Origin: Erigeron canadensis | Lineage: Eukaryota; Streptophyta; Magnoliopsida; Asterales; Asteraceae | NCBI RefSeq assembly: GCF_010389155.1 | Contig: NC_057762.1 | Location: 33,354,055 to 33,418,054 of the forward strand | Direction: 5' to 3' | DNA: 64,000 nt | Shown: piece after piece, positions 46,268-60,000 of the stretch | How positions within the stretch are numbered: the stretch's first letter is position 1 | Layout: each line of letters starts with the position of its first letter | Notes under the pieces: generated by a model | The model's database searches: none | Told to the model about the DNA's origin: nothing | The model's input: only the letters and a program-made list of their open reading frames with translations | Program-made: the position numbers and the translations under genes

Positions 46268-48677
46268 GGTGTTATCACTCACTTTAAACGCAAGTGCTAT
46301 TAGCGTTGCATTGTATGTTCATTTATCTCTTTTTAATGTATGTATTTAACTCTATGTTAGTTTTTACTAGTGATATTTTTATTGAATCAAAGATAGTGGA
46401 CTATGATAGGAATATGGTTAATTTTTCAGTTAGAAAGGGTAATAAAAGAGTTCTGGAGTTTGATCATGTATAATTAATCTAAGTGTTGATATTATAAAGA
46501 AAACTGTCCCGGGTGTCATGTTTAGCTTGTGGACTAGTTGGTTTTAGGGAATTTGGAGTGTGTCTTGGGTTTGTTCCATAGCAGGGAGCTATGGCGAACA
46601 TGATTAGATTAGTTGGTTGGATCACCATTTGAGCAGACTGTTGGGTAGGCTTGATGGGTCAGGGGAGGTCTGGCGTGGGCTGGTTACGGTTGTCGGAATA
46701 TTAACTTTTCGATATTTAGGAATGCATTGAAAGAGTGTTGAGGTGAGCGGAAGTGATTAACTTTTTGTGATAGTTAAAGAGATGGCCACTTAATACTGCT
46801 TCCTTTTATGAAAAGGATGTAGGAAATCAGGGCTATACCAATTGAACAATGACAACATTTTATTCAAGTATAATTAAAAAGTTATGTATTTGATTTTAGT
46901 AGGCAATGAAGAACTACAGGTGGATTGTAATGCTCATGCTAGTTTAGGTGATTTGGTACTCATGACCATGTGTGCAATTATGTGTATGTAGTTTACATGA
47001 GTATCTTTTTCTATAATGCTGTTACATACTGGCATTAACATTTTTATATAAAGATATGCCATATGTGTTTTCTTAGATAGGTAGTTGCATTATGTGATAG
47101 TGATATATTGGCATCATATATGTTAAAAGGCCTTTCTCTAATAAAGATTGGCTTTTTTATAGTGTACAGTATTCTGATCTTGTTGTGGAACGATGACTAC
47201 AAGTGCTGCCTCGCAGCCTGCAAGACCGTCTCCATCATCATCCTCATCATCATCCGCATCATCTGCAAATGAACGTAGGCCACCTCCCAGCTCAGGTAGA
47301 ACAATTTGCTTCTTCAACCCTGTCATCAGTTGTTTTTTGGGGGGTTATTCTTTTGTATTGATACACATGTTTCTTTAATGTGGAAAACTAAATAAGCTGT
47401 AATTACATAATGTGATGAAATAATCATCTTCTAATACTCGTGTAGCAATATAACTTTTTAGGGTCCACTACAAGAACTGCAAGGGCATCAACTCCGAGCT
47501 CAGCTCCTTTACGATGGGATCGTGAAACAGTTCAGTTTTCTGTCAATGCTTGGTATGATCATTTATTCTGTAGATATGTATGTTAATGTCTTATTTTCTC
47601 ATTATTAGTTACTACTCCCTGGCATATATAAAAGATAAAGATATCTAAACTAGTCTGTCATGGTTTCCGTAAGAAAGAAAACTGCAAGTTCAACACTAGG
47701 GAAATCATAGAGTTATCGAAGTAGATGCTATTATTATATTAGCAATTACCATGAGAACTTACAAAAAAATTTTCCTGCAGGTCTTAGTTATGGCTGTGCT
47801 TGCCATGCTCCCACTCATACCTAAAAGCCTTTCGAACAGGGCATATCGTCTCTCATTCATGGGCGCTGCTTGTTCGTCAGTGTATTCTCTCTACTCTCTT
47901 TATGGGGTAAAGATTTGGAAGATATATAATTTTCTTTCTATGGTTGTGATTTCTTGGTGTTTTTTTTACCCTTGCTTAAATTGTATATCACTGTTTGCAG
48001 AAACCAAGGGCATGGAATGTGCAAGAAGTGAAATTGTGGCTACAATCAATAAATGCAACCAAAGATTTTATCTATACAATTTACTACCTCGCCTTTGTTA
48101 CTTCAAACCTTCACCTTACATGTTAGTAACACTTAGTCTGTTGATTACTTGTTACAGAGTATTAAATTTTCTTAGAATCTTATATCCAATATTATGTTTT
48201 TTTCAGTTGCTTTGTTGCCGGTTGTATGCCGATCCTTGGAACATTCCGCGAAATTTATCAGGCGTAAATTTAGTCGCTCTTCCTTGTACAGGTAAAGGCT
48301 CCCAACTCTCATTTTTTAGGTTAACTTTTGAACATATAGCAAGTCCTCATTTTTTTCATCCACATGGTGTACATTTTTATCGTTACGGTTTCGTTAAACT
48401 CTGTGATTGTTGCTCTACAAGAAATACTTGGAAGAGGCTTGTGTTTGGATGGAATCAAACTCAAGGATACTCCGCATCCTGTGTTCACAAGTTGAGATCG
48501 GGATTGGGTTCCTTTTGATCATCTCTCTGCTATCGTCAGTTGTCTTACTCAGCTTCCTCATCGCACTGATCTTGTAACTTAATATTTTTTCTATTCTTAT
48601 AATCTATTCTTCTAAATTTTTGTACATGCAGGTCGCAGAGTAACATCATACAAACTTTCATGTACTCCAACAAGCAG
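46268..48677 (+). pseudogene. TMEM33-family pseudogene, exons 1 (end) to 8
   Basis: Remnants correspond one for one to exons of the intact gene at 54037: 46268-46314, 47170-47295, 47462-47552, 47781-47906, 48001-48121, 48207-48291, 48421-48535 and 48632-48677. Lesions include loss of the exon 1 start, a TAG in the exon 1 remnant (TATTAGCGT), one lost base in exon 2, the lost G at the end of exon 3 and a changed exon 7 acceptor (ACAAG). Exon 8 carries an extra CCAACAA. Exon 9 is absent: the sequence runs into GH81 copy C instead. Confidence 0.9.
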
Positions 48678-48699
48678 GTTAGTAATTCATCTCAGCTCA

Positions 48700-50690
48700 A
48701 TCAGACCCACCCTTTCATGTTCCCAGAAACCCAATCCGCTGTCCTTCCTAATCCCTCACCTTTCTTCTCCCCTAACCTCCTCTTATCCCCTCTCCCTACA
48801 AACTCATTCTTTCAAAACTTTGTCCTTAATAATGGTGATCAACCTGAATACATCCACCCATATTTGATCAGATCCTCTGCCTCGTCGCTCTCTATATCCT
48901 ACCCGTCTTTATACTCCAACACCGCCTTCACATACCAAAGCTTTAACGCTGATTTCACCATCTCAGCCATAGATAACCCGGACCCAAATCAAACCCACGT
49001 CATATCTTCATTCAACGATCTAAGTGTCACGTTAGATTTCCCAAATTTGAGATTTTATCTTGTTAGAGGAAGCCCATTTTTAACATCTGAGGTCATGCAA
49101 AAGTAGGCACTTTCTATTTCAACTATTCATGCAATTTTGGATTGTATTCCAAATTCCTCAAAAACGAAGTATAAAATTAATCTAAATAACGGTCAAACAT
49201 GGGTTTTATATTCTTCTACACCGATTGATTTGAGCTATGAAACTTCAAAGATCACTTCTTTACGATTTTTGGGTATCATTCGGATAGCAATCGTACCAAA
49301 TTCAGATGTTAAACTTGAACCAATACTTGATAAGTTTAGTTCTTGTTATCCAATATCGGGAAGTGCTGACCTTAGTAAACCATTGTCTGTTGAGTACAAA
49401 TGGGAAAAGAAAGGTTGGGGGATTTGTTAATGTTGGCAAACCCTCTACATCTTCAACAACTTGATAAGAGTTCTAGGAAAGTTCTTGATGACTTGAAATA
49501 CAAAAGCATTGATGGTGAACTAGTAGGAGTTGTTGGTGATTCATGGCTTTTAAAAACAGACCCGGTTTCAATAACTTGGCATTCAATCAAAGGTGTGAAA
49601 GAAGAATCATACCCCGAAGTCATTCATGCTCTTATAAAAGATGTGGATGGTTTGGATTCGACTTCAATATCGACAACATCTTCATACTTTTATGGAAAAT
49701 TGGTGGCGAGAGCAGCTAGGTCAGCTTTAATAGCGGAAGAAATTGGTTATCTTGATGTAATGCCCAAAATTAAAAAATACTTGGAGGAAACAATTAGTCC
49801 TTGGTTAGATGGAACCTTTAGTGGAAATGGATTTCTCTATGATAAAACATGGGGTGGAATTATAACAAAACAGGGGTCTCAAGATCCAGCTGCTGATTTC
49901 GGGTTTGGGTTATATAACGATCACCATTACCATATCGGTTACTTTATTTATGGGATCGCTGTTCTTGCAAATGTAGACCCCATTTGGGGAAGAAATTATA
50001 GACCTCAAGCTTATTCATTGATGGCAGATTTCATGACTTTGGATAAAAGTGAGAACACAAAGTATACTCCTTTAAGATGCTTCGATTTGTGGAAGTTACA
50101 TTCATGGGCAGGAGGTTTGACAGAATTTGGGGATGGTAGGAATCAAGAAAGCACAAGTGAAGCAGTTAATGCATATTACTCAGCCGCGTTAATGGGGTTA
50201 GCATATGGTGATAAGCATCTTGTTTTAACTAGCTCATCGCTTTTAGCCATGGAAATTCATGCATCTCAAACATGGTGGCATGTTAAACAAGACGTCTCTC
50301 ATTATACTCAAGATTTTATTAGTGAAAACCGATTGGTGGGAGTTTTATGGGCAAATAAACGTGACAGTGCGCTTTGGTTTGCTCCAGCGAAATCGAAGGA
50401 ATGTAGGTTGGGGATTCAAGTGCTACCATTGTTGCCAGTCACTGAGGTTTTGTTTTCGGATGTCGGTTTTGTTAAGGAGCTTGTGGATTGGGCTTTGCCT
50501 GCACTAGGAAGGGAAGGTGTTGGTGAAGGATGGAAAGGATTTGTGTATGCATTGGAAGGGGTTTATGAGAAGGAAATTGCTCTTGATAAGATTAGAAGTT
50601 TAAAAGGGCATGATGATGGGAATTCTTTGAGCAATATGTGATGGTGGATTTATAGTCGATAAGAGCGAACAAGGTTATGAAATATAGAAT
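48700..50690 (+). pseudogene. GH81 endo-1,3-beta-glucanase copy C, 5'-truncated and disrupted
   Basis: Homology starts at HPFMFPETQ, so the first 50 residues of the intact enzyme are missing. In-frame TAG replaces GTG at 49104-49106. One G is lost from the G6 run near 49417, shifting frame. TTA is changed to TGA at 50639-50641, and the tail is shortened. The catalytic segments YNDHHYHIGY and NQESTSEAVNAYY survive in the shifted frame. The 3' flank still aligns with copy B up to about 50720. It is more diverged than copy A is from copy B. Confidence 0.93.
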
Positions 50691-50724
50691 ATTAGTTTGA
50701 TAACCGAATTTTGGGAGTATGTAT

Positions 50725-51655
50725 AGCTTATCTATTTTTATTTTTTATTGTTTATGTTTATGTTAATGTTTTTGTGTGTTAGAAAAACACTTACGGAATA
50801 TTAGTTACCAAAATGATATGTGAGTTGATGAGTTGATCTATCAATCGAAATTATGTACTCTAAAGTCTAAAACACACAATTTCTTTTGTTCTTACTATTT
50901 ATTTATTAACAATATGTTTGGTAGAAAGGAATAAAATAACGATGAAATGAAATGAACGGGGTAATGAAATAAACATGGTAATTGAATGAGTCATTACTAA
51001 TCCTTGTCATGTTTAGTTGTTATAACTAAATGGAATGGAATAAATAAAAGATAGTGGGTTAGTGGAGAAGTTAAAGGGTTATATTTGTAATTTAAATTTT
51101 TTCTTATAAAGCCATTATCATATATCATCTTTATATATAGGGATAAATTGGTCAATTGCATTACTCTTTATAATGGACTATTTATTTTCCATGTTCTAAA
51201 CAAACATTTTTTTCTTGAAGGAATGCAATAGAGCTTTCTATTCTTGCCTTATCCTCGCATAACATACGTAACTTTTATTATTACTATTATTATTGAAAGG
51301 CAGTTTATTAATATTATTAAAAAGTAAAAACTATATTTTACGACAGTTTATTTTGTTCCTATTAGTTACTTTTTATCGAGAAGCAATATTATTGGTCTAG
51401 GCCTACAAAATATGAAAGCCTTCTTCTGTAACCAACATTTAGCTTTTTAAGTTTTTTAGCATTAAATTTTTTAGATTATCAATTTTTTCAGCATTTATTT
51501 GTTTTAGCCCTTAAAATTTTCTACCAAATTTTGTTGCCCGAATAGAGAATAACTAAATAGGTCTAAATGTTTATGTGATTAATTAAATTATGCTTAAAAC
51601 CATGTATCATAATTTTGGGATAAATCAAAGTTAAAAATGACTTAATTAATGATAC
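50725..51655. other. AT-rich spacer with a possible MITE
   Basis: 50910-51210 has ATGTTTGGTAGAAAGG on the left and TTCTAAACAAACATTTTT on the right, with GAATGAAAT-type sub-repeats, like a weak inverted-repeat element. No clean target duplication was found. Nothing else is recognised. Confidence 0.3.
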
Positions 51656-51719
51656 TGTTATTGCCCTAGGTATGACACACTTGCAAAAGGTATGACACTG
51701 TCAATTGGATGTTTCTAGA

Positions 51720-52410
51720 ACAGAGCTTATACTGATTTAGTTTTCCTCATGTGATATGTAAGTGGATAATGCAATGTGTCACATCGACTAAGTTCTCTAT
51801 CAACATAAATGGGGAGATTCAAGGCTACTTTAAAAGGGCTAGGGGGCTTAGGCAAGGGGACCCGATGTCACCATATTTGTTTACTCTTGTAATGGAAGTA
51901 TTCAACCTTATGATGAAGACACAGATTAGAGAACAACATGGGTTTAAGTATCACTGGGGTCATAAGTAACTGGATATTATATATTTATGCTTTACTGATA
52001 ATCTACTTGCAGTTTGTTATGGTAATGTGAGGTTTGCTCAGTGTATTAAATATGCTATTGATGAATTTAGTAGTTGTTCGGGGTTATATCCTAATGGTGG
52101 AAATAGCTAAATTTACTTTGGGAATGTAGAGATGAATCAAGTTAATTAACTTGTATGTGGATTGATGATTTGGCTAGTCTAATGGTATGCTTGAAGGGAT
52201 TTGGTGTTATCTTTAAGGTGAATGTGTATTGAATATTAAATTATTAATACATCTTAGTAAGTGTATAAGGTTAGATGATAGTGTATAATATAGAATAAAC
52301 TTTGTACATGGTGGGTATATTCACCATTGGTTGAGAACTGGTATACTTGTAAGTTGTGATTAATAAAATAAACGATATCGACCTATTTTAAAAAAACAAA
52401 AACAAAAGAA
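51720..52410 (+). mobile_element. LINE reverse transcriptase fragment
   Basis: 51751-51969 reads ARGLRQGDPMSPYLFTLVME, the RT block with LRQGDP. After a stop, sequence resembling LCFTDNLLAVCYGN follows, where FADDLL is expected. The segment ends in an A-rich tail (52388-52415). It is a 5'-truncated piece of a LINE from a different lineage than the one at 10369. Confidence 0.75.
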
Positions 52411-52738
52411 AAGTTAAAAATGAATTTTAATTTTAAACTTCAAAGAAGAGAGTTAATATTCATAATAATCTATACCCTATACTTTCTTATAAAATATATT
52501 TGTCCCTCTTATATTAAGCAAAAATAGCGCAAATGACAAAACACGTTTCATTTGTTATTTCTCAACTTACTTCTTAAGTGATGTCCAAAAACTAACTTTA
52601 ATAAAATAATTTATTGTTTTTCATATCTGTAAGTTAGTGTATTTTTAATACTTTGCATAGATACTTTTTCTTTTTTGAAATTTTACATTTACTGAGTAAA
52701 AAATTGTAAATTCCCAATCTATTTATATCTCTAATCTA

Positions 52739-53515
52739 CAGTAAAACCTCCATAAATTAAAAATGTTGGTATTGAGATATTTTATTAAATTATCGAGATA
52801 TTATTATATCGATAAATTATCAAAATTATTAATTTAAACAGGTTCATGTATCACTTTCAAAATTTCTATATTTAATGTAGATTCACACATTAAATGAAAC
52901 AAGAGTCCAAGACAAATTGCTTTTGACACGATAAAATTCGTTCAATGAATTCAACCGGCTCAAGTAATCTAAGCGATGTAAACTATGGAGAAGACATTCG
53001 TGAGCTTGAGAGCTTGATAACGGGTATGCATTATTAGCACATAACGGATGTGAATGAGTTGCGAGATTATCCTGGTGAAAATAATAAATGTTATGAGGTT
53101 CAAAGCATTGAAGAATCTGTGATGGATACTGTTCAAAATCTAATTGATGATGATACAGTAGTTTTGAAATCGATCACTCGGAAAGAAGCATTGTAAACGG
53201 CTAACAACTCTTCACAACTTTTTGTTGCGACAACGTCTCAACTCTTAAGTGCAATGTAGAAATTTAAAGATATATTCAACATAGATTTAAAGTTAAAAAA
53301 AATAAGTGACTATCGATTCATTTTTTACTAAACAAAATTAAAATTATAAAACATTTAAGGAATTAATAATTTATAGTTTTGATGAGACCTATATATTTAC
53401 CTTGGGGTTTCTAAAAAGTTATTATTATATTATTTTATTGATTGGTGTCCAGTTTTGTACTGGTCTCAAGTTGTAATTGGACAAATTATTAATTTTGTCG
53501 ACCTTATTAATTTAT
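52739..53515 (+). mobile_element. Tigger/pogo-like element remnant
   Basis: It begins CTACAGTAAAACCTCCATAAATTAA, like the terminal repeats of plant Tigger-type (CENP-B-like) elements, followed by ATTATCGAGATATT repeats. 52930-53340 has a decayed reading resembling the C-terminal tail of such transposases: ELESLI, DVNELRDYPGENN, KEAL, then KFKDIFNIDLKLKK-like and LSIHF (compare the usual KK-TIDSFF). The middle, with the DDE domain, is missing. The right terminal repeat is not found because a Helitron-like unit starts at 53526. Confidence 0.5.
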
Positions 53516-53525
53516 TAATTTAAAA

Positions 53526-53880
53526 CGAGGGGAAATGTCTGCGCGTTGCGGCGGTGAGATGGTGGGGTGATAGGTCATAGGAGGTGATAAATCATAGAGT
53601 GTGATAATCAAATGCTTTAGCCGTACGTGATCCATCTCCGGATTTAAAAATTCGTATATCAAATGACATCTCTAATGAAAGAACATGAAATTTTAAGAAC
53701 ACATATACAAGTTTTATAATTTATCGATATACGGTTTTTGAGATAAAAGATTTTGAATGAATTAGAAGAATAAAATGATTTATGAAAGAGAGAGGTAAAA
53801 TGAGTAGTTGAGATTTAAGAGTATTATAAGTATATTAAGTTAAAAAATTAGTGTTAAGGAAAATAGAAAAGTCAACAATT
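53526..53880 (-). mobile_element. Helitron-like repeat, CTCG family, 5' truncated
   Basis: The minus strand ends GCCGCAACGCGCAGACATTTCCCCTCG at 53526 with host T. The internal blocks match 21990-22451 and 62932-63389, but the TCTATA start is missing, so the distal limit is approximate. It ends about 160 bp before the TMEM33-like start codon. Confidence 0.5.
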
Positions 53881-54036
53881 CCAGGCGAACGCCCACCTAC
53901 CAAATAGCTATGCTAATCCATCATTAAGAAAAAAAAAACAGAACAAAAGAATCTGAATAGGATCGGCGGCGACATCAACAAAAGCAACCACATCAGAAAA
54001 CCCACTTGAACAAAAAAAAAAAGAAAAAACAGAGAG

Positions 54037-57000
54037 ATGGGGGAAGAACAAGAAGATGGAGGACAGAAACTGAAGAAGATAGCAGCGGAAGCATATGACT
54101 ATGAAAACGATCCGAGGTGGTCGGATTATTGGTCCAATGTTCTCATCCCTCCTCACATGGCTTCTCGCTCCGATGTTATCACTCACTTTAAACGCAAATT
54201 CTATCAGCGTTACATTGTATGTTCTTTTTTCTCTCTTTTAATATATGTATCTTTTAATATTTATTCTTAGTCGATTTTTTTTATGGTATTTATCATGTTT
54301 ATGTAGCTAAGTTTTGGATAGAAAAGGGTAAAAAATAGAGGTTTTGGAGTTTGATGATGTAGAATTAATTGTCAAGTTTTGAAATTTTAAAGAGTAAGTG
54401 TATCGGGTGTCTTTCTTTTAGCTTGTGGACTAGTTAGTTCTAGAGAATTTGGAGAGTTTTTCGGGTTTGATTCGATCACGGAGCTGAAAAGGAGCATGAT
54501 TAGATTAGTTGGTTGGATCACCATTTGAGTAGATGGCCGGGTAGGCCTTTCTTTAACATGATAGGCTGGTTTGGGTTGTCAGAATATAAACTTTTTGATG
54601 TTTAGAAGTGCATTCAAAGTTTGTTGAGGTGCGTGGAAGAGTTTAATTTTTTGTGATAAATTAGGGCTATACCAATCAATGACAATTGGTAGCTGATTTA
54701 GTCAGTTATGAATAAAAAGTTAATGTCTTTGATGTTTTAGGCAATGAAGAATGAAGAATATCGGGGTGTAATGCTCATGCTAGTTTTGGTTGTTTGGTAC
54801 TAATTCTCATGTGTTCATATATGTGTATGTAGTTTATATGAGTATCTTTTTCTATAACACTGTTACACACTTGCAACAACATTTTCGAAAAATGATACGC
54901 CATTTGTGTTTTCTTAGATTGGTAGTTGCACTATGTGATGGTGATACATTAGCATCGTACACATAATGTTATAGGAACTTTCTCTGATAAAGATTGGTTT
55001 TTTCTTTGTGTACAGGATCGTGATCTTATCGTGGAACCGATGACAACAAGCACTACCTCGCAGACTGCAAGATCGTCTCCATCATCATCCACATCATCTG
55101 CAAGTGAACGTAGGCCACCTCCCAGCTCAGGTAGATTAGTTTGCTTCTTCATCTCTATCATTCTGCTGTTTTTTGGGGGCTGACTTTTGTATTGATACAC
55201 ATATTTCTCGAATGCAGAAAGTTTAATAAATTTCAATTTTAATAGCATTATGCGATGAAGTGAAAATCTGTTTATGCTTGTGTAATTTGTTTAATAAACC
55301 TTTGTAGGGTCCACTACAAGAGCAGCAGGGGCATCAACTCCGAGTTCAGCTCCTTTACGTTGGGATCGCCAAACCATTCAGTTTTCTGTCAATGCTTGGG
55401 TATGAATATTTTCCTGTAGTGTCGTATGTCAATTTCACGTTTTCTCATTATCAGATACTACTCTCTGAAATAAATAAATAATAAAGATCTCTAAACTTGT
55501 CTGTCATGGTTTCGTGGTTCTTATAAGAAAGAATAAGTACAAGTTAAACACTCGGGAAACCATGTAGTGTCGTATGTCAATTTCACGTTTTCTCATTATC
55601 AGATACTACTCTCTGAAATAAATAAATAATAAAGATCTCTAAACTTGTCTGTCATGGTTTCGTGGTTCTTATAAGAAAGAATAAGTACAAGTTAAACACT
55701 CGGGAAACCATGAAGTTAGTATATCCAGTAAATTGGTTTTAAGTCTTTAAGATACATGAAGACACCAACAATGGATGAAAATGTTGGGTGAGATAGTACT
55801 TCTCTTGTAGAATTAATTAATGGTACAATAGTATGTTGATCTCATTGATACATGTAAAGCATATCATCTGCTACCCACCCATTTAATTTTGAGACGATGC
55901 TTTTGAATTGAAGGGGGGGAATCCCAACCCTTGGGTTTACCATTGAGAAATCTCAGCCCTTAGGATCACCTAAATGTAGGTATAACCAAACAGGTTTCCA
56001 TACACAGTACACACAGGAAAAAACAAAACCTAAACCCTTTTTCTTCTTTCTATACTCTTTAACCTTGCTATCCCCTCCATTCATCCACTTCTTCTTTTAG
56101 ATACTGTCGTATTGCTCATGTATAAGTATGTTAAGATGATAATAGTCATTGTGGATAGACCATAAGTAGAAATGAAAGGATTTCATGCATGTAATGCATT
56201 TTTTTTCCCCTAAGCATGGTTCTGATTCCATCTTTTGTGTGCCATGAGTCCACGGGGTTTTTTGCAAGTCCTTCCTCCACATAAAGCGGGTAACTCTCTT
56301 ATGAAGGCAGATGTGGCACCTAGAAATTACTTGCACCTAGTGAGATTTGAACCATGGACCTCTATAAGTGTTTAGACATATTAATGTAAAGTTGTAAAAC
56401 ATAATATAAACAACTCGCATTGCTAGCTTTATGTTACAGAAGTAGACACTATCAATAAGTTGGCACTTACTATGAGAGCTGACATAATCCTTTTTTTTGC
56501 AGGTCCTAGTTGTGGCTGTGCTTGCCATGTTTCCACTCATACCTAAAAGCCTTTCTAATAGGGCATATCGTCTCTCATTTATGGGCACTGCTTGTTCGTC
56601 ACTGTATTCTCTCTACTCTCTTTATGGGGTAAAGATTTGGAAGTTATATAATTTTCTTTCTGTGGTTGTGATTTCTTGGTGTTCCTACCCTTGCTAAAAT
56701 TGTATCTCACTGTTAGCAGAAACCAAGGGCATGGAATATGCCAGAAGTGCAATTGTGGCTACAATCAATAATTGCAACTAAAGATTTTATCTATACAATT
56801 TACTGCCTGACCTTTGTCACCTCAAACCTTCGCCTTACATGTTAGTAACACTCAGTCTGTTGATTACTTATTATTAAATTTTCTTAGTTTCATATATCCA
56901 ATATTGAGTTCTTTTTCAGTTGCTTTGCTGCCGGTTGTATGCCGATCCTTGGAACATACGGCAAAATTCACCAGGCGTAATTTTAGTCGTTCTTCCTTGT

Positions 57001-60000
57001 ACAGGTAAAGGGCTCCCAACTCTTATTTTTTTGGGTTTTTTGAACTTATAGCAAGTCCTAAATTAGTTTTGGTTTTTTATCCACATGGTATATTTTTTTG
57101 TCATTATGTTTTTGTGTGTCATCACTAACTCTTTGTGATTGTTACTCTACAGGAAATACTTGGAAGAGGCTTGTGTCTGGGTAGAATCGAACTCAACGAC
57201 ACTCAGCATACTGTCTTCACAAGCTGAGATCGGGATTGGATTCCTTTTGATCATCTCTCTGCTATCGTCAGTAGTCTTACCCAGCTTCCACATTGCACTA
57301 GTCTTTGCTTCTTAAATTTTATTCTTATTAACTGCTCTTCTAAATTTGCACATGCAGGTCGCAGCGTAACATCATACAAACTTTCATGTATTGGCAGGTT
57401 AGTAATTTATCTCAAGTCTCAAGTTTGTGTAGTATAACTTTTGAATAAGGGCAGAAGTATAGTCAATTTTGTTGAGTTAACTATTTGAGTGTCTGGGTGA
57501 AAAAGAAAGAATTGCTCATTTTACACTGAAATTGGCACTTTTTTTAAGTAACAATGCCAGGTGTTTTTTTTTTTTTTTTTTTTGTTAGTGCTCAAAAGAA
57601 TGTGCCGGGTCGAATATATGCAATTTTTAACTCCCTCTAAAATTAGAACAAATGTTTGTTCAAAATATATCTGTTATTGATTCATTGTTATGATATTAGT
57701 TAATTTCTTTTTAAAATGAGCTTGCTAACTTCCATTTGCTGCTTTAACCCTTTAGTTTAAAGTGACATGAGCTTAATTTGGTAAGTTGACAATATACGAA
57801 AGGGGCATAAGACATTAATGAAAGCGAGTGCTCCTTTCATCCTTTTTAGTCTGCTTTTGGTTATACCCCAAAACAAACAATATCCACCCTGTTGGATATT
57901 ATCCGAGGCATTCTGAGCCTTTTAGAATGAAAAAACAGTTTAGTGGCAGATCGACAACACCTTTTTCTTTCTGTTGTCCTAGTGATATATATCCTTTTCT
58001 TAATTTTTTGTAAATGGCAATTCTATAACCTTTGACACATGTCTTGCGTATTTACTCTCTCCTTGTATCCATTAATGACTTTGCCATGTCTCCTCATCCC
58101 CATGTTACACATCTTTAGGTACACATATTAGACATGCCAATCATCTTTCTTTTTCCTCATCAGATCTCATTAAATCTCAGTTTCTCATATAATTCAAAAT
58201 GCAAGCTTCTTAAATTGTTGATGGATGAAGGATGATAAAATTTGATAACTTGACTTCTTGTAGATACCATGTAAATAGCCAGTTTTGGTAGTTTCACCTA
58301 TGGATAATGCTAAGCGCTGGTTTGTTAGTTCTACATTTGGGTGAAAATTATAAGATCTAATCTGATTGTTCTTGCGTCTCAAATACACCCAGGGCATGCC
58401 TTATTGGCATCTGCTGTACTACTCCACTGGCACTCATTATCATATGGTCCTGCACTTTGTAGAATTTAGATGTATCTTGGAAACTTAATAAAGTTTGTGT
58501 GACTTCCATGTGTATTCATAGTGTTATTGTATCTAGAAGACTCCTACAGTAATAAGGGTAAATCTGAAGGAACCCCTTAATCCCTTGTAGCGCATTGGCA
58601 CCTACACAATCACACTGCAAGGTGTTAGTGTACCGAGGTAAGTCCACTTGGTGGATACCACCAAATGGAGTCGATTAAATCCGGTCCGAGACGAGGATAG
58701 AACCTGAGCCAATTTTTTGTTAGGCTCTCTCCACAATGTGGCCCCACATAAGCAGTGGCAGGTGGCCACTTGATCTATGACCAAGTGGTTAATTCTTACT
58801 GTAATAGTAGACATTCCTATAGGTAAAAGATGTTTTTACCATTTTTAACAATCCACAAACCCAACAAATAATCTACGACGTATTTTTACTCTGTCTTTAC
58901 AAGCATTTCTGGCTCTAGTCCCTTATTTAGTCATCCAGACTTGCTATTTACAGAGCTTGTCTGGTGCCAAGACTGCACCGGTGGTTAATGCAAAATTAAC
59001 AACCACATGACAAGTTTCTTATTTTATTTGGAATCTAAAGTGTTGTTAAGAACTATGAAAATCTGACTTTACCCTTTAGGTGGTGTTTGGTTCATGGAAT
59101 TCTTAGGAATTCCATGGAATTGGAATTCAAATTCCTTCCGTTACATTGTTTGGTTAATTAAAGTGATGGAATTGGAATTAGAACTTTTCCTACAAATTCC
59201 TTGATATAGAGAATTCATAAATCCTTCCATGTATCCATGGAATGTATACAATTCCATTGGAATTGAAACACATTGACCAAAAAACCCCACAAAAAATCCA
59301 AACCTATATCCTCCTCTGCATATCTGTTGCAACCATGCTCGTTGGTGTACCCCCACCTCATCCCCAACCACCACCACCACCACAATCTCATCGTCGCCTT
59401 ATCATCCACCACAACTAATTAGAATTGACATTGCAGCCACCGTCACTGATCTTACCGTCACCTAGTCATTAACCTTCGTATCGCCATGGTAGCCACCCAG
59501 TAACTTCCATATCTCCATGGCAACCACCATCTAAAACCATGGCAGCCACCTCCTACCGTCATGGCAGTAAAACCCACCGCTATGGAACCGCCGTCGGTGA
59601 TAAGATTTAGATCAATCAACAACCTTGTTGTTGAAAATGATAGGGTTTCAATCAATTGATTTCGAAGATAATACAGTAGTTAAAATAGAAGAATAAAAAA
59701 TTGTGAGTTTTGTGTAGATCGAAAGACAAAGAAGATGATGCTTGATGGTGATGATACTGTGAAAAGAAAAAGACATAAGGATATGACTAGATCTTACAAT
59801 GTGTGGTTGATGTGTTTGTTTCTTATACATGTTAAATTATTATTATTATTATTATAATTATTATTATTATTATGTGTATAAAAGTGAAATATAAATTGAA
59901 TCAAAGGTTAATTTTGTCTTTTAACATAGTATATATGTGAATTCCATTAACTGATTCCGTTAAATTCTGTCAACCAAACACAAAACAAATTTTTAAACTT

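Noticed and set aside
46055..46303. A separate small gene before the TMEM33 pseudogene
   Set aside because: Only its last codons match TMEM33 exon 1; the rest has no features and the exon remnant carries a stop.
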